A stretch of 11,664 nucleotides of DNA from Eubacterium sp. GTDB taxonomy: Bacteria > Bacillota_A > Clostridia > Lachnospirales > Lachnospiraceae. The stretch spans positions 1 through 11,664 of the forward strand of contig JAILEL010000175.1 of the NCBI GenBank assembly GCA_024687845.1. Direction: 5' to 3'. The position numbers were made by a program, and so were the translations under genes. Positions 1 through 8,240 of this stretch are shown one piece after another (positions within the stretch are counted from its first letter, which is position 1; each line of letters opens with the position of its first letter). The notes below the pieces were generated by a model, which was not told where the DNA came from, did no database searches, and saw nothing but the letters and a program-made list of their open reading frames with translations.

Positions 1-80
1 AATAGCATTTTTCTTAGAAAAATAGCGGTTTCCGAATGTTTCTAGGATTGCGAGAATTTCGTAAGAAATGGAGCAATCCG
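1..80. repeat. Intergenic inverted repeats (two hairpins)
   Basis: Two inverted repeats are visible. ATTTTTCT (7-14) pairs perfectly with AGAAAAAT (16-23). GGATTGC (45-51) pairs perfectly with GCAATCC (73-79), and inside that loop ATTTC (56-60) pairs with GAAAT (65-69) around GTAA, giving a nested stem. There is no open frame of note. The block sits beyond the end of jetD and directly adjoins the larger hairpin at 81-134, so the two may form one structured element. Its function is unknown; a dispersed intergenic repeat or a small structured RNA is possible. Confidence 0.6.
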
Positions 81-134
81 TATGTCATATGGTGTCAAAA
101 GGTACTTTTGACACCCACATCATAATATGACATA
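81..134. repeat. Long nested hairpin downstream of jetD
   Basis: An 11-bp perfect stem, GGTGTCAAAAG (91-101) with CTTTTGACACC (105-115), encloses a 3-base loop. It is flanked by a second perfect 10-bp stem, TATGTCATAT (81-90) with ATATGACATA (125-134), with nine unpaired bases (116-124) on one side. It lies about 20 bases past the jetD stop. It could end or protect the Wadjet transcript, but no T-run follows on either strand, so it is not a standard intrinsic terminator. Confidence 0.7.
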
Positions 135-154
135 AGTGTAATAATAATTACTTA

Positions 155-1405
155 TTACTGAATAGCCTCCTGTTCAAGTTTCACATTATTTTCTATCATA
201 TATTCCAAAGTTTCTATAATTCTACTACTCTCAGGATTATATATTTCTGCACACTTATACTTTTCTATAAGTTTTTTTATTCTGGCTATATCATTTGAAG
301 ATAATTTCTTTGTGAATTCACTATACTGAATGAGCATTTTCTTACCCATTTTCAGTGTCTTAAACGGTATAGAAGTCTTTTTTCTCAAATGTTCATATAT
401 ATAGAATCCACCCGCATCTATATCTCCAAAATGACAAAAATCGAGAGATTTATTATTTAAGTATAGCGCCTTCAGAAACTCTCTCTTCGTTCTATTATGA
501 TATCCTCCTAGAAATATTGCTACCTCTTCAGGAGAAAGCGATATACTATGAAAACTTGTGAGATTCTCGATAGTAATCACCCTTTTACCATTAACCTTTA
601 TTCCTGTAATATCTTTCAGTGTTTCTGTTGAAAACGCTATATCCCCCGTCAGCTTTCCTATATCAAGAAGCTGTTCTCCAAATATTATTTCTATTGGGCC
701 ACGTACCATAACATATGAAGGAGTCTGAATAACTCCACATTCCTCAAAAACAGAATCTTTTTCCGGATAATCGCCATATTTATATAAACATCCTGATATC
801 CTTCCTTTAAGCTTTTCAAGACGCTTTGAATCATTAAAAAGACGCACGGATATATCTCTTATATATAATTCATCCTCAATAGACAGAAGAAATTTTAGAG
901 CTTTCCAGAAATCATTATAATCCGCTATCGGATCCTTTTCTGTTTCTTCATAATACTCTGGAAACTTTCCCTCTGATATTCTCCTGCTTTGTGCATCTAT
1001 ATATCTCCGTAAAGCCGTTGCTATATCACTATCAGTATTTAATGCACATAAATTATCCTTGTGTTTTTCCAGAATTCCTCCAATCATCGAAAGCTTATCC
1101 TTCTTTGGCTCTCTATCTAAAACAGAGTACAAATTTTCCAGCCTTTCGATTACGAGTGTTATCCTGATTACACGCATATTAATTTCAGAAATAGTAACAT
1201 ATCCCTCAGAACTTATATCTCTGATATCCTGGTTTAGCCTTACAAAAAAATCATACTCACGTTCATCAATATACTTAGGATATATCTCTTCTGGTTTAAT
1301 ATTAAAATGCTGTGTTTTTTTACTCTCGCCACGAAATGAAGCACTTCGCTCATACTTATCTATAAGAGTGTTCAATATCATCTTTTGTTCTTTTGTTAAT
1401 ACCAT
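155..1405 (-). CDS. jetD: Wadjet nuclease subunit JetD
   Basis: JetD is the effector of Wadjet: a Toprim-fold nuclease related to topoisomerase VI subunit A/Spo11 that cleaves closed circular plasmid DNA after the JetABC motor has extruded it. The Toprim signature is visible: VITIEN with its glutamate (about residue 280 from the chosen start), then FGDIDAGG with the two metal-binding aspartates (about 328 and 330), and the C-terminal LEQEAI motif usual in this family. The N-terminal half is helical and probably binds the motor. I chose the ATG at 1405 because AGGG lies six bases upstream of it and MVLTKEQK looks like a family start; the longer ATG at 1465 has no ribosome site. Unlike the other jet genes it is separated from its upstream neighbour, by 96 bases. 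It appears intact. Confidence 0.93.
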   Translation of the reverse strand: MVLTKEQKMILNTLIDKYERSASFRGESKKTQHFNIKPEEIYPKYIDEREYDFFVRLNQDIRDISSEGYVTISEINMRVIRITLVIERLENLYSVLDREPKKDKLSMIGGILEKHKDNLCALNTDSDIATALRRYIDAQSRRISEGKFPEYYEETEKDPIADYNDFWKALKFLLSIEDELYIRDISVRLFNDSKRLEKLKGRISGCLYKYGDYPEKDSVFEECGVIQTPSYVMVRGPIEIIFGEQLLDIGKLTGDIAFSTETLKDITGIKVNGKRVITIENLTSFHSISLSPEEVAIFLGGYHNRTKREFLKALYLNNKSLDFCHFGDIDAGGFYIYEHLRKKTSIPFKTLKMGKKMLIQYSEFTKKLSSNDIARIKKLIEKYKCAEIYNPESSRIIETLEYMIENNVKLEQEAIQ

Positions 1406-1415
1406 ATCCTGCCCT
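1406..1415 (-). promoter_or_regulatory. Ribosome binding site deciding the jetD start
   Basis: The minus strand reads AGGGCAGGAT immediately before the ATG at 1405, placing AGGG six bases from the start codon. No comparable site precedes the in-frame ATG at 1465, so this favours the shorter JetD. Confidence 0.6.
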
Positions 1416-1424
1416 AAAAATATA

Positions 1425-1452
1425 TTTTTAATATGCAAAAGCCATAAGTCAA
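1425..1452 (-). promoter_or_regulatory. Possible internal promoter before jetD
   Basis: In the gap between jetC and jetD the minus strand has TTGACT (1447-1452), a 16-base spacer and TAAAAA (1425-1430). The -35 is good and the -10 is poor. It might allow separate expression of the nuclease, but in DNA this AT-rich a chance match is likely. Confidence 0.25.
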
Positions 1453-1501
1453 AAACCTCATGCAAACATAAGCACTTTTGATTTTGGACGACTATTTCAT
1501 A

Positions 1502-4500
1502 TTATAATTCATACTCTTCCACTATACTTCTGTTTCCATCTCTTATAGCGGTAAGTATACAACCAACCTGCTCTCCGATAATCTCAATCTTGGATGGCGG
1601 CGTCGCCATAATCACCTGCAAATGGAGTCCATTCATAAATTCAAGCATCGATTTAATCCTTTCATCATCCATTTTATCAAACGCTTCGTCTAGTAACATA
1701 AGTCGAACTGAATTACCATATCTATAAAGCTGATAAAACGAAGCAGCTATCGCCACATAATAAGGAACCTGTGTTTCACTTCCACTTTTTTCTCCATATA
1801 TATCAGAGAATTTCTGCCTATGCCCATTCTTTTTCCTGATTTCAATATCATAATCAAGATAGGATCTATAATCAGTATATTCTTCAATTACCTTTTCACC
1901 TTTATCATCACCAACCATAAGTTTTGCAAATAAGTCTTCAATCTCATCCTTGTACTCTTCCTCAAATGCACTAGTCCAAAGGTTATTTTCACCCTCCATA
2001 TTATACTCTGAAGTAATCATTTTATAGAGACTTTCCTTCCTCTTGTCATATGTAATATTAAAATGATAACTATCTTCACCATAATAAACATTTTCAAGAG
2101 CTTTATTAAGATTACGGAATTCCTGCTTTGCATTCTCGATATGTTCCTTCATCTTCGACAAAAAATCACTTCGGAATATACTCTCACAATCCATTTTCGC
2201 AGTCCGGAGTTTTTCTTCGTATTTAACAATTTCTACCCTTGCAAGCTTATTTGCAGCTTCCCGATACTGAGAGGTTTCTTCTGTTCCTGTAGTGAAATCA
2301 AGAGAAAACTCAGCATTAAAGTCACTCTGAAGACCATATAATTCTTTTATCAGATTATTCTTTTCATTTTCGAACTGAGTTTTTTGCGGACTGAAATTAT
2401 CATATATTTTTTGAGACTCTTTTGACTTTCTATTCTGCTGATACTTATCCGAAGCTATCTTGTATTCCGTTCCAGTCTGCTCATAAATATCTGCAAGCTC
2501 TCTTTGCTTTAACTCAAGAATCTCACTATTCGAAGAAATCCTTTCTTTCAGATTATCAATCTGATTACTCAGCTTTGCTCTTTCTTCTATAAGATTATCC
2601 TTTTCATTTTTTATGTACTGTAATTTATCCTTTTTTTCTTCCAGTTTGAACATAAGCTCCATAAGAGTTGGATCTTTCTCTGCTGTCTTCAGTTCTGCCT
2701 TCACTGAAGCCAGATCACTTTCCAGACCTTTTATCTTCGAAGGACTATTCATATAAAGCTTTATCATATCAATGTTAACGCCATTTCCTGAACTAACTAT
2801 CTCACTATATTTTTCTATTTCCTGTCGAAGTATTTTTCTGTTTGTTGAAAGCTCTTCAAGGCTTTTTCTTACATTTTCGAGCTGAACTCTGTAAGCGTTT
2901 ATTCCTATAAATGGATCTTTATAATCTCTTGGATTTATATGCCTTACTACATACCCCTGATACATCATACATTCAGGAGTAATAGCTATCTTATAATTTT
3001 CCAGTTCTAGGACATTTTCACATCTGATAACCCTTCCGAGAATATATTCTACATATGCCTTAGCATACCTATTCTCTGTCTTCATTACATATGCCAGACT
3101 TCTGCTGTTTTCCACATAATCCACAGGGAGTTTGTGGGTGTTAATAATACCCGCAGAATGTATCCTGCTACGATTTCTGTCATATACTTCAAGCGCAATA
3201 TTTACATATTCAGGCTCTACTACCAAGTAAAACTTCTGGGTATTGAGATAACCCTCTACTGCATTTCTCCATCTCTCATCAGTTATTTCCAAAAGATCTG
3301 ATAATATATATACTTTAGAATTGATTCCCTTTCTGCTATATTCCTGTTCAATGAGTTTTTTCAACTCAGTTGTAGCGAAAGGATAACTCAGCTGCCTTTT
3401 TTCCAAAGTTTTTTGCTTTTCCCTAAAATCATCTATTTCAGCATCCAATTCGTCCATATGTATTGTCAACTGAGCATTTTTATTTATTTTCTCCTGAAAT
3501 CCTGTTGCAAAATGCTTTGACATTTTACTAAGGATACCAGCCTTTTCATCCTCATATCCGGCTTCCAGAATTAAACCAACATTTTCCTGTCCAACAACCT
3601 TTTCATTCAGAAGATTATTAATAGTTCGGAGGTATTTAGTCAACTTTCCTATTTCATTTTCCAAATATTTTTTATTAGCTTTTTCAGTTTTTATTTCATC
3701 TGTAAGAAAGTCTTGTCTATTTCGGAGACTTTCAACCAGCTTACTTGACTCATTATTAGAAATACTTACATTCAACGATAATATTTCATCTTCGAGACTT
3801 TTTATATTTTTATCACAAGCCTTAACCTTATCCTCAATACCACTGACAGTCTGAGTTTTTATATTTTTATCTTCCTTCTGTTTTTCTATAGCAATCGCCA
3901 AAGAATCTTTTTCTGCAAGTCTGAGAAGGATTTCATTAACCTTTATATCCCTTTCCTTTGCATCTATTTCATCAAAGACCTTAAGTATATTATTTAAACC
4001 ATTAAGCTGTTTTCTTGTCTTATTAAGCGTTTTTTCCAGTTCATCCAAAAGGGTGATATTTTTCTTTAGACTTTCCACATCAACCCGGCTTTCACTAAGA
4101 ACAAATTTGTTGATAAAATCCTTAACATTATCCATAGGCTTGAATGCCATTGATTTCGGTATAATATCAAAAAATTTATCGTCCAAATTACCCATTCTAT
4201 GTCGGAAGCGGTCTCTGGCCGACTTATCTGTATCCATATATTTTATTCGTCTGGTTTTATTTCGAAATTCTTCAGATAGAGACGGTCTTCCATCTGTGAT
4301 AAAACTTAAATCCTCTAATCTGCATTCTTCAGAGTACCATTTTTTTATTACAGGACTCTCCTCATCAGCTGAAAGAAGATGCACTCCAATAACAAAGTAG
4401 TTATCTGTCTTCTCCTCATAAAATTCCAATGCAACATTTCCGGGAACCGTACCTTTTCTATGATAGGTCTCACCAACATTTCCTACCTTACATCTTACAT

Positions 4501-4717
4501 AGCCCTTCAGATCACGATTTCCCTTTTCATTTGCTGCCATATTAAATTTACGTGAATTTGTCGTAAGGACAAGCTGAACTGCATCAAGAATAGTAGATTT
4601 TCCAGCAGTATTTTCGCCACTAATAAGAGCTGAGCCATTTAAACAAATCTGTTCATTTTCAAAGAAATGCCAATTTACCAGCTGTATTCTGGTCAGTTTT
4701 TTCATATAATTATCCAT
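1502..4717 (-). CDS. jetC: Wadjet SMC-like ATPase JetC
   Basis: JetC is the SMC/MukB-like motor that, with JetA and JetB, loads on DNA and extrudes loops, recognising small circles. At 1071 residues it has the expected size and layout. An N-terminal ATPase half carries Walker A GENTAGKST (34-42). A long charged coiled-coil arm runs from about 215 to 440. A globular hinge-like region covers about 445-610, and a returning coiled coil runs to about 900. The C-terminal ATPase half has a signature-like SGSETQ (978-983) and Walker B LMLLDE (1006-1011). MukB, MksB and JetC share this architecture. The ATG at 4717 is preceded by GGAG inside the last codons of jetB, with only five bases between the genes, so the two are probably translationally coupled. 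No break is seen. Confidence 0.95.
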   Translation of the reverse strand: MDNYMKKLTRIQLVNWHFFENEQICLNGSALISGENTAGKSTILDAVQLVLTTNSRKFNMAANEKGNRDLKGYVRCKVGNVGETYHRKGTVPGNVALEFYEEKTDNYFVIGVHLLSADEESPVIKKWYSEECRLEDLSFITDGRPSLSEEFRNKTRRIKYMDTDKSARDRFRHRMGNLDDKFFDIIPKSMAFKPMDNVKDFINKFVLSESRVDVESLKKNITLLDELEKTLNKTRKQLNGLNNILKVFDEIDAKERDIKVNEILLRLAEKDSLAIAIEKQKEDKNIKTQTVSGIEDKVKACDKNIKSLEDEILSLNVSISNNESSKLVESLRNRQDFLTDEIKTEKANKKYLENEIGKLTKYLRTINNLLNEKVVGQENVGLILEAGYEDEKAGILSKMSKHFATGFQEKINKNAQLTIHMDELDAEIDDFREKQKTLEKRQLSYPFATTELKKLIEQEYSRKGINSKVYILSDLLEITDERWRNAVEGYLNTQKFYLVVEPEYVNIALEVYDRNRSRIHSAGIINTHKLPVDYVENSRSLAYVMKTENRYAKAYVEYILGRVIRCENVLELENYKIAITPECMMYQGYVVRHINPRDYKDPFIGINAYRVQLENVRKSLEELSTNRKILRQEIEKYSEIVSSGNGVNIDMIKLYMNSPSKIKGLESDLASVKAELKTAEKDPTLMELMFKLEEKKDKLQYIKNEKDNLIEERAKLSNQIDNLKERISSNSEILELKQRELADIYEQTGTEYKIASDKYQQNRKSKESQKIYDNFSPQKTQFENEKNNLIKELYGLQSDFNAEFSLDFTTGTEETSQYREAANKLARVEIVKYEEKLRTAKMDCESIFRSDFLSKMKEHIENAKQEFRNLNKALENVYYGEDSYHFNITYDKRKESLYKMITSEYNMEGENNLWTSAFEEEYKDEIEDLFAKLMVGDDKGEKVIEEYTDYRSYLDYDIEIRKKNGHRQKFSDIYGEKSGSETQVPYYVAIAASFYQLYRYGNSVRLMLLDEAFDKMDDERIKSMLEFMNGLHLQVIMATPPSKIEIIGEQVGCILTAIRDGNRSIVEEYEL

Positions 4718-4722
4718 ACTGG

Positions 4723-5367
4723 CTAGTTCTCCTCATTTTTTTCATCGTCATCATCATTCTTGCCATTATATCTTGCATAGCTCTGCAGCTTCTTCTCAGT
4801 CATTTCATAAAATTCATTTATATCATCAACCGTAAGAGCCATTAGTACTGATGGATATATTATGATTCTGCAGTCAGCCTGATTTACATCAGAATCAATA
4901 TTTCTAATAATATTATACCGTCTGAATATAGATATCATTCCTTTTTCAGTGCCTTTATCCATATTAGGCTTATTCTTTATCTTAAGAAGAGAATACTTTT
5001 CTCTGATTTCTTCCATAAGAACGATCACTTCTTCATAGGAACTTGATATTTCCTTACGTTTTTCGATATATAGAAGTCTGATAATAAGCAGAAAAATGCT
5101 CTCCATTTTATTAAATTGCATCCGCCCGGTATCATAATCACTTGAAAGCGCTATAACACCCTGATCCTCATTAATTCTTACCGAATACCCTATCATGTCA
5201 AAATACATTTTAAATAGCTCTTTGTTCTCTCTGACATAGATATAATCTTTCCTGGTATCCTCTTTCTTTTTAAGCAGAAAACACTGATTAAGTAGTTTAT
5301 TCGCTGCGACTCGAAACCGTTCCTTTTCTGCGACAGAATTAATCACCTTTTCAAATTCTTCAAACAT
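4723..5367 (-). CDS. jetB: Wadjet subunit JetB (DUF4194, MksE-like)
   Basis: JetB is the small winged-helix subunit that dimerises and bridges JetA and DNA in the Wadjet motor, equivalent to MukE/MksE. The identification rests on size (214 residues), position between jetA and jetC, and family-like features: a helical N-terminus, a strand-rich segment around YSVRINEDQGVIALSS, a helix with LLIIRLLYIEKRKEISSSYE, and a later winged-helix-like stretch ending in IIIYPSVLMALTVDDINEFY. The last dozen residues are an unusual run of Asp, Glu and Asn. The ribosome site AGGAG lies in the final codons of jetA, ten bases before the ATG, and the genes are six bases apart, so this is one transcript. The sequence itself is weakly conserved, so context carries much of the call. 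Confidence 0.88.
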   Translation of the reverse strand: MFEEFEKVINSVAEKERFRVAANKLLNQCFLLKKKEDTRKDYIYVRENKELFKMYFDMIGYSVRINEDQGVIALSSDYDTGRMQFNKMESIFLLIIRLLYIEKRKEISSSYEEVIVLMEEIREKYSLLKIKNKPNMDKGTEKGMISIFRRYNIIRNIDSDVNQADCRIIIYPSVLMALTVDDINEFYEMTEKKLQSYARYNGKNDDDDEKNEEN

Positions 5368-5373
5368 CTAATA

Positions 5374-6771
5374 TCATCTCCTGATTATCTCAAAATAAGG
5401 CAAACTATAATCACCAATATGAACACTCCGCGAAGTTCTCTTAACCTTGTAAATATTTGCCTGGTTCCCAGCATAAATGCTTATATATATAAGCCTTATA
5501 AGATCCCTTTTAGAATTAATCTCAATCTCAGTAACTGGTATTCTTTCTTTATCTTTCAGAAGTTCCATGACGAAGGCATTAACATTTTTTCTTGTAAATC
5601 TGCGCCTGTTCTTTTGTCTAAGTGCTTCCTTGTAAAGCGCTCTTTCCTCTTCTGTCATTACAGGGGCAGTATTTATAATTCCTATATCTGTCATCTGTTT
5701 CTTAACCGGCATAGTTTTTAGTGACTCTGGAGATATATACCTCTGCGGATATATTGAAATCTTCATGTTAGCCTTTTCATCTACTTCAAAAAGTGCACTC
5801 CGCTCATTACTCACATCTTCTGCCATAAGGTTAAGAATCCTTGACAGTTTCCCTTCTAGATTATTGCCCGTAGCAAGCAGAAACTGAGCTCGTCTTACCG
5901 CATTTTTCATATATTTTGTATGTTTGCTATCTATCTCTTCGATAATATCATCAATTTTATAAAAATCGGATTTTATATCTATCAGATTACTTACCAGGCT
6001 GTCATAAGCTATATCAGCGTCCTCAACTTTCCGGACCTCCATATAACCCTTCACGGCTCTCGACATTATATCAGAACTACTAAGTATATAATCTATTCTA
6101 TCTATAATTGAACTTCTAAAATATGCTATGTTTTCTGCAGTTTTCATTCTAAGATAAGCCTTCGAACCTATATCCTGGTGATAATTAAAGAAATGCTCCA
6201 GAACTTCATTTGCATCCATCTCATTTGTCTGCTTTTCCATATATCTTTTAATACTAACAGACAAACGTTTAAGTTCTGAAACAAGACGTTCAGTACTTTC
6301 TTCCACACCTACTATAATTAGTTCATATGGTTTTGCCAGCAATTCATCATTCTGCAGGGTTGAATGTATCTGAGAAATAAGTCCCTGATACTCCGTTTCC
6401 TCTTCTTTGATAACCCTATTCATACTTTCAATTATTGGAATAGCATATTCGAACATTACAACATTTAACTGATGGTCATCAGTCTGTTCATACTCCAGCC
6501 ATCCTGCAGCTTTTAACTGTGCAATAACTCCATTTGCTTTATCTCTTGCATCACTGACATATGTTTCATCATCGAACGATATCTCATCATCATCCAACTC
6601 AAAATAATCCATGAGGGATCTAACTATAATATCCCTGTTAACGCCATAGGATATCTCAGGCTTAAAGGTATTGAATATCAGTAATATTGCATCTGCATAC
6701 ATTCTTCTGTATTTACTTGTAAGTGGCTTATAAAAATCAGCCGGTAGTATTTCAAATAAATTTTTTGACAT
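5374..6771 (-). CDS. jetA: Wadjet subunit JetA (kleisin-like, DUF5716-type)
   Basis: JetA is the kleisin-like (MukF/MksF-type) subunit that links the JetC heads and binds JetB. The N-terminal LFEILPADFYKPLTSKYRR and the following acidic winged-helix-like region (about residues 1-120) resemble JetA proteins of the family I recall as DUF5716, associated with type III Wadjet; the type call is tentative. A long, mostly helical middle follows, then a C-terminal basic winged-helix-like part ending PYFEIIRR. I favour the ATG at 6771, where the family-like sequence begins; it has only a weak AGAAG site. An in-frame GTG at 6819 would add 16 Lys-rich residues and overlap the upstream ATPase gene by 16 bases. 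The end of jetA contains the jetB ribosome site. The frame is intact. Confidence 0.88.
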   Translation of the reverse strand: MSKNLFEILPADFYKPLTSKYRRMYADAILLIFNTFKPEISYGVNRDIIVRSLMDYFELDDDEISFDDETYVSDARDKANGVIAQLKAAGWLEYEQTDDHQLNVVMFEYAIPIIESMNRVIKEEETEYQGLISQIHSTLQNDELLAKPYELIIVGVEESTERLVSELKRLSVSIKRYMEKQTNEMDANEVLEHFFNYHQDIGSKAYLRMKTAENIAYFRSSIIDRIDYILSSSDIMSRAVKGYMEVRKVEDADIAYDSLVSNLIDIKSDFYKIDDIIEEIDSKHTKYMKNAVRRAQFLLATGNNLEGKLSRILNLMAEDVSNERSALFEVDEKANMKISIYPQRYISPESLKTMPVKKQMTDIGIINTAPVMTEEERALYKEALRQKNRRRFTRKNVNAFVMELLKDKERIPVTEIEINSKRDLIRLIYISIYAGNQANIYKVKRTSRSVHIGDYSLPYFEIIRR

Positions 6772-6803
6772 TTTTATCTTCTTCTTTTCATTTTTCCATT
6801 GCC

Positions 6804-8111
6804 TTAGTTTTTCAAACACCCCACCGGAACGACCTTCACTCCACTCTCAGTTGTATATGCCATTTCGGCATTCGCGCATATAATTATAAGTAGTGATGGT
6901 TCTCTATAGGTAACGCCTGGATGTTCTTTATTCAAAAGAGCCTTCTCATTATGCTGTCTAATTACATCTCTAAACTTTAACAACCCCTCTTCAGCCTTTG
7001 GGATTGCATTTACACCAGTCTTAATCTCTATCAAGGCATATCTTCCATCAGAAAGTTGATACACTGCATCAGCCTCTAAACCTGTATCATCACTATAATG
7101 CATAACTCTTGCATTTTGAGTTTCAGCATATGACAAAAGATCTCTGATAACTAAGTTTTCAAAAGCATGACCAAACATATCTAAATCCATATAAAAATAT
7201 TCAGGTTTAATTCCCAAAGCAGCAAGTCCAATAGATGGATCAATAAAAATGTGTTTTTTGGCGGATCTAATTGCCGTTTTAGATCTTATCTGAGGAGTCC
7301 AAGCATCTATATCTTTTATAACATATAACTTTTCCAAAGCTTCTATATAAGAAGAAATTGTAATATCTGTTATATTATGCGTCGCTCTAATATCAGAGTT
7401 TATTACCGTTTTCTTGGATAATGTAGCCATATTTCTTGCATATGACCAAAGAATAGTTCTTGCCCACTCTGGATTTCTCTTTACTCCATCTATCGCACTA
7501 ATATCCTTCTTATATATTTGTTCAAAATAGTCTGTTGCGATTCGAAGCTTAGCAGCGCCGTCTTTTATTGCGAGGCATCTTGGCCATCCGCCTCGACAAA
7601 TAATATAAAAAATATCTTCTAACTTCAGATTACTTTTTTTACCATCAATATCATACTTATCATCATCAAATAACTCAGATATAGAAACCTCTCCAGTAGA
7701 CTCACCAGTTTCATATAATGTCATAGGATACATGGTTATTTCAGAAATTCTTCCGGTCCCAGTATGAGGGGTATCAATTTTTTTACTTGATGATCCGGTC
7801 AGATAATACTCTCCAAAAGCTTCAGGATTATCGTCACAATCATTTCTTATTGTTCCCCATATCTTTGGCGCATCCTGCCATTCATCAAACAAGATAGGTT
7901 TTTCATTTTTCAAAAATAGCCTGGGAGCTGTATTAGCAATGCTTAAATATCCTTCTCTCTTTTCTTCATCCTGGAACTCAATGATTGTTTTACATCTTTC
8001 CTTAGCAGTTCTCGTTTTTCCACAACCTTTTGGACCCACTATATTTATAGCATTGAAAGCCTTAATCATTTCATCTATATATTTATCTACCACTCTTATA
8101 TAATATTTCAT
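6804..8111 (-). CDS. AAA+ ATPase of the AAA_14/DUF4143 type, head of the Wadjet operon
   Basis: This 435-residue protein is a typical AAA_14/DUF4143 ATPase. Walker A is GPKGCGKT (26-33), Walker B ILFDEWQ (73-79), a sensor-like YYLTGSSS follows at 102-109 and the family motif GRISEITMYPMTLYE at 120-134. A winged-helix-like middle (about 215-290) precedes a C-terminal domain with a PD-(D/E)XK-like arrangement: FENLVIRDLL (317-326), EADAV with D348, and IEIKTG with E362 and K364. The role of the family is not well known; members occur alone across bacteria and archaea. It is the first gene after the promoter, and jetA begins 16 bases inside it or 32 bases after it, so it is very probably co-transcribed with jetABCD. 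It is not a standard Wadjet component, so it could be an accessory or a passenger. GGAGG lies 11 bases before the ATG. Confidence 0.87.
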   Translation of the reverse strand: MKYYIRVVDKYIDEMIKAFNAINIVGPKGCGKTRTAKERCKTIIEFQDEEKREGYLSIANTAPRLFLKNEKPILFDEWQDAPKIWGTIRNDCDDNPEAFGEYYLTGSSSKKIDTPHTGTGRISEITMYPMTLYETGESTGEVSISELFDDDKYDIDGKKSNLKLEDIFYIICRGGWPRCLAIKDGAAKLRIATDYFEQIYKKDISAIDGVKRNPEWARTILWSYARNMATLSKKTVINSDIRATHNITDITISSYIEALEKLYVIKDIDAWTPQIRSKTAIRSAKKHIFIDPSIGLAALGIKPEYFYMDLDMFGHAFENLVIRDLLSYAETQNARVMHYSDDTGLEADAVYQLSDGRYALIEIKTGVNAIPKAEEGLLKFRDVIRQHNEKALLNKEHPGVTYREPSLLIIICANAEMAYTTESGVKVVPVGCLKN

Positions 8112-8122
8112 TATTACTTATA

Positions 8123-8162
8123 CCTCCAACTATATTATGCAATGCTTCAAGTAATAATTCAA
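8123..8162 (-). promoter_or_regulatory. Sigma-A promoter of the Wadjet operon
   Basis: The minus strand has TTGAAT (8157-8162), a 17-base spacer and CATAAT (8134-8139) preceded by an extended TG. Transcription would begin near 8127, directly at the GGAGG ribosome site (8123-8127), giving a leader of only about 16 bases. TACTTGAA occurs twice on the minus strand with a 12-base period (8146-8153 and 8158-8165); the outer copy overlaps the -35, so this pair could be an operator. Confidence 0.65.
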
Positions 8163-8179
8163 GTATATTTTATGTTTTT

Positions 8180-8240
8180 CGGCATTTTTATTTTAGTTTT
8201 TTCGGCATTTTTATTTTAGTTTTTTCGGCATTTTTGTTTT
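8180..8240. repeat. 23-bp tandem repeats upstream of the operon promoter
   Basis: The motif CGGCATTTTT begins at 8180, 8203 and 8226, an exact 23-base period. The first two units are identical over all 23 bases (each begins CGGCATTTTTATTTTAG). The third holds for its first ten bases and then diverges. A weaker echo of the AT-rich part precedes the first unit. They sit 20 to 80 bases upstream of the -35, where iterated activator or repressor sites would lie. Slippage in AT-rich DNA is the plain alternative. Confidence 0.75.

Noticed and set aside
138..158. GTAATAA/TTATTAC inverted repeat as operon terminator
   Set aside because: It is purely A-T apart from the end pairs, overlaps the jetD stop and has no T-run.
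1059..1481. Plus-strand open frame of 140 codons inside jetD
   Set aside because: It is antisense to a convincing Toprim protein, has no ribosome site and no family character. The same applies to the plus-strand frames at 2063-2341, 4053-4400, 5419-5721 and 5920-6111.
8180..8240. CRISPR array
   Set aside because: The 23-bp units abut directly with no spacers, and there are no cas genes.
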